A stretch of DNA of 64,000 bases from Paraburkholderia gardini (GTDB taxonomy: Bacteria > Pseudomonadota > Gammaproteobacteria > Burkholderiales > Burkholderiaceae). Where the stretch lies: positions 1 to 64,000 of the forward strand of contig NZ_CAJQYY010000007.1 of assembly GCF_907164575.1 (NCBI RefSeq), in the 5' to 3' direction. The notes below the pieces were generated by a model. The model was not told where the DNA came from, searched no databases, and saw nothing but the letters and a program-made list of their open reading frames with translations. The first letter of the stretch is position 1. Each line of letters begins with the position of its first letter. Both the position numbers and the translations under genes were made by a program. This document shows, piece after piece, positions 38,215 through 46,262 of this stretch.

Positions 38215-39102
38215 ATGACTCATTCATCCTCCCGTCGCGGGCTGTTGCTCGCGGCTGCTTCCACCCCTTTCATCGCGGCCTGTTCTTCGTGGGCAACCGG
38301 TGCTTCGAAAGGCGCTTCGCCGGAGGCGAAACTGGCGGCACTCGAAACCTCGGCAGCAGGGCGCCTTGGCGTCGCGGCGCTGAATACGGCGAATGGCGCC
38401 ACGCTGATGCATCGCGCGGACGAACGCTTTGCGTTTTGCAGCACGTGCAAGGTGATGATCGTCTCCGCGATCCTCGCGCGCAGCGCGAAGGAGCCCGGGT
38501 TTCTGCAACAGCGCGTGCGCTATACGAAGGCCGACCTCGTCGCGTATTCGCCGGTTACCGAACAGCATGTCGCTGAAGGCATGACGATTGCCGAACTGTG
38601 CGCGGCCGGCATCGACTATAGCGACAACACGTCCGCGAACCTGCTGATCAGAATCGTGGGTGGGCCGTCCGCGGTCACGGCATTCGCGCGCTCGACCGGC
38701 GACGAAACGTTCCGCCTCGACCGCTGGGAAACGGAGTTGAACACGGCAATTCCCGGTGACCCGCGCGACACGACGACACCGGCCGCGATGCTGGCAAGCG
38801 TGCAGCGCCTCGCACTTGGCGATACGCTGGGCGCGCCGCAGCGCAACCAGCTTCAGGCGTGGATGCGCGCGAATACAACGGGCGGCGAGCGGATTCGCGC
38901 GGGCGTCCCAACGGGCTGGGACGTGATCGACAAGACCGGCACGGGCGATTACGGCGCGACCAACGATCTCGCCGTGCTGTGGCCGCCCGCAAAACCGCCG
39001 ATCGTGCTCGTGACTTATTTCACGCAGCGTGACAGGGACGCGAAGTCGCGCAGCGACGTACTCGCTGCCGCGGCACGCATCGTCGTAAAAGCTTTTGCCT
39101 GA
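38215..39102 (+). CDS. penA: class A beta-lactamase, PenA-like lipoprotein
   Basis: 295 residues. A twin-arginine signal (SSRRGLLLAAAS) and lipobox-like FIAAC (C23) match the Tat-exported lipoprotein PenA of Burkholderia. Catalytic motifs: S76-T-C-K79 (the SxxK motif), S136-D-N138, ETELN (E172, the Glu166 equivalent) and K240-T-G242. The usual Burkholderia motif is STFK; here the third residue is cysteine. It hydrolyses penicillins/cephalosporins in the periplasm; spectrum cannot be read from sequence. No penR-type LysR gene is adjacent. ATG 38215 is preferred over the frame's upstream ATG (38137), which would bury the signal peptide. Confidence 0.9.
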   Translation: MTHSSSRRGLLLAAASTPFIAACSSWATGASKGASPEAKLAALETSAAGRLGVAALNTANGATLMHRADERFAFCSTCKVMIVSAILARSAKEPGFLQQRVRYTKADLVAYSPVTEQHVAEGMTIAELCAAGIDYSDNTSANLLIRIVGGPSAVTAFARSTGDETFRLDRWETELNTAIPGDPRDTTTPAAMLASVQRLALGDTLGAPQRNQLQAWMRANTTGGERIRAGVPTGWDVIDKTGTGDYGATNDLAVLWPPAKPPIVLVTYFTQRDRDAKSRSDVLAAAARIVVKAFA

Positions 39103-39129
39103 CGCGAACGCCGCACCGCTGGCCGTGCG

Positions 39130-39528
39130 CTACCTGTCCGCCGCCTCGCGCAGCGCCTGCGCGACCTGCCCATGCGCGTGCAACAGGTCGGGGCTCATCT
39201 GCAGCAATGGCAGATAGCGCGGCAGGAACACCGCGTTCGGGTCGCCGGGCGCGAACAGGGCGATAACCGCTTCCGCGGCGGCCGTCCTGTCGGCGGGTGT
39301 GGCTTCCTTGTCGTCGACGACTTCATCGATGTTCGCGATGAGCGTCGAGAGCGGCGTGATCCAGCGAAAGCCCGAGCCGTTGATCAGCACCTGAAGAAAC
39401 GCCGCCGGTGTGACCGGGCCGAAGTCTTTCTCATACGACGCACGCTCGTGGTCGAGAATCGCCTTGTGCAGCGACAACAACGGTTTGCGAATGGTGTTCA
39501 GGAATTGAATCGCGCGCGCTTCGTTCAT
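39130..39528 (-). CDS. conserved hypothetical protein
   Basis: 132 residues, all-alpha by composition and soluble, with no signal or membrane segment. It begins MNEARAIQFLNTIRKPLLSL and includes FLQVLINGSGFRWITPLSTL and NAVFLPRYLPLLQMSPDLLH. AAAGGAGAG upstream of ATG 39528 makes it a confident gene. I recall similar uncharacterised proteins in Burkholderia but cannot name a family. It is convergent with the beta-lactamase gene. Confidence 0.8.
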   Translation of the reverse strand: MNEARAIQFLNTIRKPLLSLHKAILDHERASYEKDFGPVTPAAFLQVLINGSGFRWITPLSTLIANIDEVVDDKEATPADRTAAAEAVIALFAPGDPNAVFLPRYLPLLQMSPDLLHAHGQVAQALREAADR

Positions 39529-39798
39529 CGTTCTCTCCTTTCAGTTCGTCAGGCGATTCTGCCAGCCTGCCGGCACACGCGCTGACAGACGGCCAACACG
39601 CAATTTCAGTCGGCGCTACAATCGTTTCGCCTCTTCCTTCATCGCCGTTCATTGCTGTCCCACTGAGTGCCAGACGCTGGTCCTCGCGCTGTTCATCAGC
39701 ATAGTCCCGTATTAGCGATGGCCGACGGAATAAATTCCGGCTTGCCAGCGCGATTCCTGTCCCATCCAAAACAATAGCCCCACAATCCGGAGCCGCCT

Positions 39799-40254
39799 AT
39801 GACAACGCTTACCGTAAATGGACAGACTCATACCGTCGATGCACCACCCGATATGCCGCTGCTCTGGGTGTTGCGCGATCTCGTCGGGCTGACCGGCACC
39901 AAGTTTGGCTGTGGCATTGCCCAATGTGGTGCCTGCACCGTCCATCTCGACGGCGTCGCGGTTCGCTCATGTGTGCTGCCGGTCGCGGCAATCGGCGAGC
40001 GCAGGGTGACGACCATCGAAGCCGTCGGCGACACGCCCGCGGGCAGGAAAGTGCAGACCGCGTGGCGTCAGCTCGATGTCGTGCAGTGCGGCTACTGTCA
40101 GTCCGGACAGGTGATGTCCGCGGCTTCGCTGCTCTCGTCGAACCCCAATCCCACCGATGCCGATATCGATGCCGCGATGACAGGCAACATCTGTCGCTGT
40201 GGCACGTACAACCGCATCCGCGCGGCCATCAGGCAAGCAGCGAAGGAGGCGTGA
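39799..40254 (+). CDS. iorA: 2Fe-2S subunit of an aldehyde/N-heterocycle dehydrogenase (IorA-like)
   Basis: 151 residues, two [2Fe-2S] centres. The plant-ferredoxin-like one has CGIAQCGAC plus a fourth Cys in SCVLPV; the second, helical one has CGYCQSGQV and NICRCGTY. Electrons from the molybdenum subunit pass through it to the tri-haem cytochrome encoded two genes on. ATG 39799 has GGAG at seven bases. It overlaps almost directly with the next gene (TGA 40252-40254, ATG 40256). Confidence 0.9.
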   Translation: MTTLTVNGQTHTVDAPPDMPLLWVLRDLVGLTGTKFGCGIAQCGACTVHLDGVAVRSCVLPVAAIGERRVTTIEAVGDTPAGRKVQTAWRQLDVVQCGYCQSGQVMSAASLLSSNPNPTDADIDAAMTGNICRCGTYNRIRAAIRQAAKEA

Positions 40255-40255
40255 C

Positions 40256-42496
40256 ATGTCGCAAGGACTGCTCGATGCGAAAAACGACGGCAAGCGCGAA
40301 AAGGATCCGCACGGCGTGTCCCGTCGCACGTTTCTCAAGTTCGGTGCGACGGTCGGCGCGGCAGCAGGCGGCGGCCTGCTGCTGGGTTTCAGTCTGCCGG
40401 CGGCAAGCCAGGATCAGGCGTCACGAAAATCGGTGATCGGCGGCGACGGCGTCGAGACGCCGCAAGACGGCGTATTCGCGCCGAACGCGTTCGTGCAGAT
40501 CGACCGGACCGGCAAGGTCTCGCTCGTGATTCCCAAGGTCGAAATGGGCCAGGGCGTGTACACGTCGATTCCGATGCTGATCGCGGAGGAACTCGAAGTG
40601 CCGCTCGATAGCGTCACGATCGATCACGCACCACCGGACGCGAAGCTCTTCACGGATCCGCTGCTCGGCGGCCAGCTCACGGGAGGCTCGACGTCGATCC
40701 GTTACGCGTGGGAACCGATGCGGCGTGCGGGCGCCACCGCACGCGTGCTGCTGGTCAGCGCGGCCGCGCAGCAATGGCAGGTCGATCCCGCGACCTGTCA
40801 CGCGCAGGCGGGCAAGGTCGTGCATCCCGACAGCAACCGCAGCATCGCGTACGGCGATCTCGTCGATGCGGCGGCGAAACTGCCCGTGCCGCAAAACGTG
40901 CAGCTTAAAAATCCGAAGGATTTCAAGCTGGTCGGCACGGGCGCAAAGCGCCTCGACTCGCCAGAGAAGGTGGATGGCACGGCGGTGTTCGGTCTCGACG
41001 TACGTGTGCCCGACATGGTTTATGCGGCCATTGCGACGTGCCCGGTATTCGGAGGCACGCTCGCGGGCGTCGACGATACGAACGCGAGGAAGATTCCGGG
41101 TGTGCGTCAGGTGGTGAAGTTTGACAATGGCGTGGCCGTGATCGGCGACCACACATGGGCCGTCAAGCGCGGCGTGCAGGCGCTCGAAATCACGTGGAAC
41201 GAGGGCGCGGGCGCGCGGATATCGATGAAACAGATTGTCGACGATCTCGCGAACGCCGCGCAGCGCACGGGTGCCGTCGCACGCAAGGACGGCGATGTGA
41301 ATAGCGGGTTTTCGTCCGCGAAGACGCGCGTCGATGCGGTGTATCAGCAACCGTTTCTCGCGCACGCGACAATGGAACCGGTCAACTGCACGGTCCATGT
41401 GCGGCCCGATGGCTGCGATGTCTGGCTCGGCACACAGGTGCCGACGCGCATCGTCGATGCGGCCGTGGCCGTGACCGGCCTGCCGGCGCAGAAGATTGCC
41501 GTCCATAACCATCTGCTGGGCGGCGGCTTCGGGCGGCGGCTCGAGTTCGATATGGCGACGCAGGCGCTGAAGATCGGCAGGCAGCTCGGCGTGCCGGTCA
41601 AGGTGGTGTGGACGCGCGAGGAAGACATCCAGCACGACATGTACCGCCCGTACTACTACGACAGGATTTCCGCGGGCCTCGACGCGAACGGCAAGCCGGT
41701 TGCGTGGCAGCACCGCATCGTGGGTTCATCGATCCTTGCCCGCTTCGCGCCACCGGCGTTTAAAAACGGCCTGGATCCCGATGCCGTCGAAGTGGCCTCG
41801 GACCTGCCGTACGACCTGCCGAACCAGCTCATCGACTATGTGCGCCAGGAGCCGCACGCCGTGCCCACCGCGTTCTGGCGCGGCGTGGGACCCACGCGCG
41901 GCACGTTCGTCGTCGAAAGTTTCGTGGACGAACTTGCCGCGCAGGCGAAGATCGATCCCGTCAAATATCGTCGCGACCTGCTCGGCAAGTCGCCGCGCGC
42001 GCGCAACGTGCTCGACGTCGCCACGCAGGCGGCCGGTTGGGGCAGCGCGATGCCGCAAGGCCAGGGGCGCGGCGTTTCGGTGATGCATGCGTTCGGCAGC
42101 TTCCTTGCGATGGTCGTCGACGTGGCGATCGACAAGGGCGAAGTCGCGGTCAGGCGCGTGGTGTGCGCGGTGGATTGCGGCATGGTTGTGAATCCGGATA
42201 CGGTCGAGGCACAGATACAGGGCGGCGTGATCTTCGCGATCACGGCGGCGCTCTACAGCGAAATCACGATCAGGGATGGCCGCGTCGAGCAGAACAACTT
42301 CACGGATTACCGGATGCTGCGCATCGATCAGACGCCGCCGATCGACGTCCACATCGTGAGGAGTACCGAGGCGCCCGGGGGCATCGGCGAACCGGGTACG
42401 GCGGCGCTTGCGCCGGCGCTGACGAACGCGATCTTTGCAGCGACGGGCAAGCGGATCCGGCAATTGCCGGTCGGCAACCAGCTGCAGACCGCCTGA
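40256..42496 (+). CDS. iorB: molybdopterin-binding large subunit (IorB-like)
   Basis: 746 residues, xanthine-oxidase family. Starts with a twin-arginine signal SRRTFLKFGATVGAAAGGGL, so the enzyme probably acts in the periplasm. Molybdopterin regions include VEMGQGVYTSIPMLIAEELE, GGQLTGGSTSIRYAWEPMR, GGGFGRRLEFD and the active-site glutamate in PGGIGEPGTAAL. The two-subunit, FAD-free form with a cytochrome c partner is typical of isoquinoline- and aldehyde-oxidising enzymes; the substrate cannot be told. AAGGAGGC upstream gives a strong start at ATG 40256. Confidence 0.9.
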   Translation: MSQGLLDAKNDGKREKDPHGVSRRTFLKFGATVGAAAGGGLLLGFSLPAASQDQASRKSVIGGDGVETPQDGVFAPNAFVQIDRTGKVSLVIPKVEMGQGVYTSIPMLIAEELEVPLDSVTIDHAPPDAKLFTDPLLGGQLTGGSTSIRYAWEPMRRAGATARVLLVSAAAQQWQVDPATCHAQAGKVVHPDSNRSIAYGDLVDAAAKLPVPQNVQLKNPKDFKLVGTGAKRLDSPEKVDGTAVFGLDVRVPDMVYAAIATCPVFGGTLAGVDDTNARKIPGVRQVVKFDNGVAVIGDHTWAVKRGVQALEITWNEGAGARISMKQIVDDLANAAQRTGAVARKDGDVNSGFSSAKTRVDAVYQQPFLAHATMEPVNCTVHVRPDGCDVWLGTQVPTRIVDAAVAVTGLPAQKIAVHNHLLGGGFGRRLEFDMATQALKIGRQLGVPVKVVWTREEDIQHDMYRPYYYDRISAGLDANGKPVAWQHRIVGSSILARFAPPAFKNGLDPDAVEVASDLPYDLPNQLIDYVRQEPHAVPTAFWRGVGPTRGTFVVESFVDELAAQAKIDPVKYRRDLLGKSPRARNVLDVATQAAGWGSAMPQGQGRGVSVMHAFGSFLAMVVDVAIDKGEVAVRRVVCAVDCGMVVNPDTVEAQIQGGVIFAITAALYSEITIRDGRVEQNNFTDYRMLRIDQTPPIDVHIVRSTEAPGGIGEPGTAALAPALTNAIFAATGKRIRQLPVGNQLQTA

Positions 42497-42509
42497 GCGG
42501 AGAACGTCG

Positions 42510-43778
42510 ATGAATATCACACTCAAAGCGTTATCCGCGGCACTGGGCATGGCGTTGCCGTTCGTCTCGCATGCGGCCGACGACGCGCTCGTTCAACGCG
42601 GCGCGTACCTGGCGAAGCTCGGCGACTGCATCGCGTGTCACTCGGCGCCGCGCGGCAAGCCGTTCGCGGGCGGTCTGCCGATGAACACGCCGATGGGCCG
42701 GATCTATACGACGAACATCACGCCCGACCCGGACACCGGCATTGGCCGCTATACCGGGGAAGACTTCGCGCGCGCGATGCGTGAAGGCGTCGCGAAGGAT
42801 GGTCATAACCTGTATCCGGCGATGCCTTATCCGTCGTACGCGAAGATCAACGACGACGACATGCACGCGCTCTACGCGTATTTCATGAGCGGCGTTGCAC
42901 CGGTGAAGCAGGCGAACCGCGAGCCGGATATCAAATGGCCGCTCAACATGCGCTGGCCGCTGAAGCTGTGGAATCTCGTGTTCCTGAAAAGCGGCATGTA
43001 CCAGGACAAACCGGGCAAGGACGTCGCATGGAATCGCGGTGCCTATCTGATCCAGGGGCTGGGACATTGCGGATCGTGTCACACGCCGCGCGGATTCGCG
43101 TTCCAGGAAAAGGCACTCGACGAAAGCGGCAGCGCGTTCCTGACGGGCGGTCTGCTCGACGGCTGGTTTGCCGCGAACCTGACGGGCGAGCATAACGTCG
43201 GGCTCGGCCGCTGGACGGAACAGGATCTCGCGACGTTCCTGAAGACCGGTGCGAACGCGCACGCGTCCGCGTTCGGTTCCATGACGAGCGTGATCAACAA
43301 CAGCACTCAGGCGATGAACGATACCGACGTTAGCGCGATGGCGCGGTATCTGAAGTCGCTGCCGGCCGCGGGCGGCTACGGCGGCGCGCAGTATGCGTAT
43401 GACCCGAAGGCGACGAAGGTGTCGCTGAACCGGCCAGCAAACGATCCGGGCGCGAAGGTTTATACGGCGTACTGCATGCACTGCCACGGCGTCGACGGAC
43501 GGGGCTTCGCGCCGATGCTCGCGCCGCTGGCGGGCAATCCGAACGTGCTGGAGAAAGACGCGTCGTCGCTTGTCAACGTGACGTTGAACGGCACGGGCGA
43601 TCTGGTGGTCGGCGGTATTCCGGCGCCGTATCCAATGCCGAAGTACGCGCCCGTACTCAACGACCAGCAGATCGCCGACGTACTGACGTTTATCCGGGCC
43701 GGCTGGAACAACAACGCACCGGCTGTGCCGCCGGACGATGTCGCGAAGTTGCGCAAGTCGACTGGCGCGGCGCGTTAA
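42510..43778 (+). CDS. tri-haem cytochrome c, electron acceptor of the molybdenum enzyme
   Basis: 422 residues. A signal peptide ends near SHAADD. Three CxxCH sites (CIACH, CGSCH, CMHCH, near residues 42, 191 and 325) give three c-type haems, as in the membrane-associated AdhB-like cytochrome subunits of alcohol and aldehyde dehydrogenases. It is the third gene of the iorA-iorB operon, starting 13 bases after iorB with CGGAG upstream, and should pass electrons to the quinone pool or a terminal oxidase. Confidence 0.9.
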   Translation: MNITLKALSAALGMALPFVSHAADDALVQRGAYLAKLGDCIACHSAPRGKPFAGGLPMNTPMGRIYTTNITPDPDTGIGRYTGEDFARAMREGVAKDGHNLYPAMPYPSYAKINDDDMHALYAYFMSGVAPVKQANREPDIKWPLNMRWPLKLWNLVFLKSGMYQDKPGKDVAWNRGAYLIQGLGHCGSCHTPRGFAFQEKALDESGSAFLTGGLLDGWFAANLTGEHNVGLGRWTEQDLATFLKTGANAHASAFGSMTSVINNSTQAMNDTDVSAMARYLKSLPAAGGYGGAQYAYDPKATKVSLNRPANDPGAKVYTAYCMHCHGVDGRGFAPMLAPLAGNPNVLEKDASSLVNVTLNGTGDLVVGGIPAPYPMPKYAPVLNDQQIADVLTFIRAGWNNNAPAVPPDDVAKLRKSTGAAR

Positions 43779-43804
43779 GCGCGAAGGCCATCGCCGTGCA
43801 GACG

Positions 43805-43850
43805 GACAGAAACGCCACTGCGGAAATAATGCCGCCGTGGCGTTTCTGTC
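43805..43850. terminator. terminator hairpin after the cytochrome gene
   Basis: A 14-bp stem GACAGAAACGCCAC/GTGGCGTTTCTGTC encloses an inner CGG...CCG pairing, 27 bases after the cytochrome stop. Downstream T content is low on the plus strand, so termination efficiency is uncertain. Confidence 0.6.
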
Positions 43851-43907
43851 AGGGGTCTGGGCGCCGGCACGCGCGTACGCCAGTGCAAGGCATCAAGCCG
43901 ATGCTAA

Positions 43908-43940
43908 AAGGCCGCGAAGCGGCAAACGCTTCGCGGCCTT
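43908..43940 (-). terminator. intrinsic terminator after phaC
   Basis: On the minus strand a 14-bp stem AAGGCCGCGAAGCG/CGCTTCGCGGCCTT with a five-base loop is followed by TTTTAGC. It lies 24 bases past the phaC stop. Confidence 0.75.
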
Positions 43941-43963
43941 GCAGATCCCGAGCGGGGTGCGAA

Positions 43964-45694
43964 CTATGCGGTGCGCACTTTCACATAGCGTCCGGGGGCC
44001 GGCTCGATCGCCTTGTGAACGGTGTTTCCAGGCTTCACGCGCGCTTTGACCGATGCTTCAGCGTACGGCTTCAGCCACTCGATCCAGTGGTTCCACCAGC
44101 TGCCCGGCCGCGTTTCGGCGGAAGCCAGCCACGCATCCGGATCGGCGGTCGAATCGTCGCTGACCTTGAAACTCCGCCTGTTCTTCGACGCGGGATTGAC
44201 GACTCCGGCGATGTGGCCGCTCGCGCCGAGAACGAACTGCGTCGGGCCGCCAAGCAGTTGCGTGGATCGATGAGCCGAGCGCCACGGCACGATGTGATCT
44301 TCTTCGGTTGCCAGCACGTAGGTCGGGGTGTCGATATTCCCCAGGTCGACGGGCGTGCCGCACATCGTCAGGCGGCCCGGCTTGCAGAGGTTGTTCTCGA
44401 GGTACATGTTGCGCAGATACCAGGTGTACATGGGCCCCGGCAGATTGGTGCTGTCGGCGTTCCAGTACAGCAGGTCGAATGCCGGCGGCGATTTGCCCTT
44501 CAGGTAATTGCCGATGACGTACGGCCAGATGAGGTCGTTTGCCCGCAGTGTCTGGAACGTGAACCCGAGTTCCTTGCCGGAATAGAGGCCGCCTTGCCCG
44601 ATCGCGCTCTCGCGCTGTGCGACGCCCGCTTCGTCAATGAAGACGCCCAGCTCGCCGGGTTCCCCGAAATCCAGCATCGTGGTGAGTAAGGTGAGGCTTG
44701 CCACCTTGTCTTCACCGCGTGCCCGCGCGATCGCCGTGGCCGACGACAGAATGGTGCCGCCTACGCACCAGCCCACCGCGTTGACCCGGTCGGCGCGGGT
44801 AATTGACTGCGCAACGTTCAGCGCCGTCAATGCACCGTGTTCGACGTAGTCGTCCCACGTCGTTTGCGTCATCGTGGCATCCGGGTTGCGCCACGACACC
44901 ATGAACACGGTCATGCCCTGTTCGCAGGCAAAGCGCACAAAGGAATTTTCGGGCTGCAGATCGAGAATGTAGAACTTGTTGATACACGGCGGCACGATCA
45001 GGAGCGGGCGTTTCGCGACCTTCTCCGTGAGCGGAGCGTACTGGATCAACTGGAACAGATTGTTCTCGAACACGACCGAGCCTTGCGAAGCAGCCACGTT
45101 GTGGCCGATCTCGTAAGCGGTCTCGTCCGTGATCGAGATGTTGCCGCGCTGCATATCGGCAAGCAGGTTCGTGAAGCCGTCACGCAGGCTTTCGCCGCTG
45201 GATTCGAACGCGAGCTTGAGCGCCTCGGGATTCGTCGCGGCGAAATTGGCCGGGCTCAGCGAATCGATGAGCTGGCGCGTGAAGAACCTGAACTTCCGCT
45301 TGTCCTTTTCGGTCGTGGCGACTGCATCGACGATGTCTTCAAGCAACCGTGCGTTGAGCAGGTAGTTCTGCTTGAGCAGGCTATACCAGGCGCTCCTGTG
45401 CCAGTCTTCCGCAGCAAAGCGGCGGTCGCCCCGCTCCGGCGCGATCACGGGCTCGGTTTCCGCGCCCATCGTGCCCACCAGGGTGCGGGTCCAGACGGTC
45501 GCCAGTTGTGGCCAGTACGCCGAATGCGCTTCGAGCAGCGCCACGGGAGCGGCGAGCGATTTCAGGGGCTGCAATGCAGCGGACGTGTCGTCGGGGGGAA
45601 CGCCATTCGCGTCCAGAGCGGCCATGGCGCGCCAGAACTGCTGGCCGGACGTGATGAATCCCTGTACGTATTCAGTGGGTACGTTTAACGGCAT
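43964..45694 (-). CDS. phaC: class I polyhydroxyalkanoate synthase
   Basis: 576 residues. It polymerises (R)-3-hydroxyacyl-CoA into PHA granules. The lipase-like box is GWCVGG with the nucleophilic cysteine; the catalytic aspartate is in EEDHIVPW and the histidine in GASGHIAGVVNP. The N-terminal domain and the PPCINKFYILDLQPENSFV strand match class I synthases in length and layout. It overlaps the end of the phaJ-like gene by 10 bases, so the two are translated together. No phaA, phaB or phaP gene is close. Confidence 0.94.
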   Translation of the reverse strand: MPLNVPTEYVQGFITSGQQFWRAMAALDANGVPPDDTSAALQPLKSLAAPVALLEAHSAYWPQLATVWTRTLVGTMGAETEPVIAPERGDRRFAAEDWHRSAWYSLLKQNYLLNARLLEDIVDAVATTEKDKRKFRFFTRQLIDSLSPANFAATNPEALKLAFESSGESLRDGFTNLLADMQRGNISITDETAYEIGHNVAASQGSVVFENNLFQLIQYAPLTEKVAKRPLLIVPPCINKFYILDLQPENSFVRFACEQGMTVFMVSWRNPDATMTQTTWDDYVEHGALTALNVAQSITRADRVNAVGWCVGGTILSSATAIARARGEDKVASLTLLTTMLDFGEPGELGVFIDEAGVAQRESAIGQGGLYSGKELGFTFQTLRANDLIWPYVIGNYLKGKSPPAFDLLYWNADSTNLPGPMYTWYLRNMYLENNLCKPGRLTMCGTPVDLGNIDTPTYVLATEEDHIVPWRSAHRSTQLLGGPTQFVLGASGHIAGVVNPASKNRRSFKVSDDSTADPDAWLASAETRPGSWWNHWIEWLKPYAEASVKARVKPGNTVHKAIEPAPGRYVKVRTA

Positions 45695-46194
45695 GATTGT
45701 TGCGCCTCGATTGACTCACTCGTGATTGCAGGCTCTCCGGCACCGTCCGCGCATTCGGCCACACGCCGCGCACGGGACGTCGCCATGACGACCGCTTCGC
45801 CGTCGATCACCACTTTTCCCGCCACCGTGCAGACGGTCGACATCACGACGCGGCTCTTTTCCGGCTGCAGTTCCTTCACGGCGACCGTTGCGTGCACGGT
45901 ATCGCCGGCCCGGACCGGTGCCTTGAAACGCAGGTTCTGTCCGACATACACGGTACCCGGGCCGGGCAGGCGCCCGGCGAGGGCCGCGGAAATCATGCTC
46001 GCGGACAGCATCCCGTGCGCAATGCGTCCCTTGAACGGCGTGGTCCGCGCGAACTCCTCGTTGATGTGAACTGCGTTGATGTCGCCCGATGCGGCCGCGA
46101 AGAGCAGGATGTCCGCCTCCGTAATGGTTTTCGCAAAGCTGGCGCTCATGCCTGCTTCCAGGTCTTCAAAGTCGTAACCGCCGATTTCGTTCAT
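45685..46194 (-). CDS. phaJ: MaoC-like (R)-specific enoyl-CoA hydratase
   Basis: 169 residues, hotdog fold. It hydrates trans-2-enoyl-CoA to the (R)-3-hydroxyacyl-CoA that the synthase consumes. The hydratase-2 motif is in FAAASGDINAVHINEEFA (Asp and His), followed by GRIAHGMLSASMISAAL. The C-terminus is longer than usual, and its last bases overlap the phaC start. It lies 68 bases after the pyruvate carboxylase gene on the same strand. The pairing suggests beta-oxidation intermediates are drawn off for storage polymer. Confidence 0.88.
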   Translation of the reverse strand: MNEIGGYDFEDLEAGMSASFAKTITEADILLFAAASGDINAVHINEEFARTTPFKGRIAHGMLSASMISAALAGRLPGPGTVYVGQNLRFKAPVRAGDTVHATVAVKELQPEKSRVVMSTVCTVAGKVVIDGEAVVMATSRARRVAECADGAGEPAITSESIEAQQSCR

Positions 46195-46262
46195 CTGTCT
46201 CTCATATAGTTGTTACTGAATGAAGGGGCCGGACCCGCCTGAACCGATGGCGCGACGTTTTC

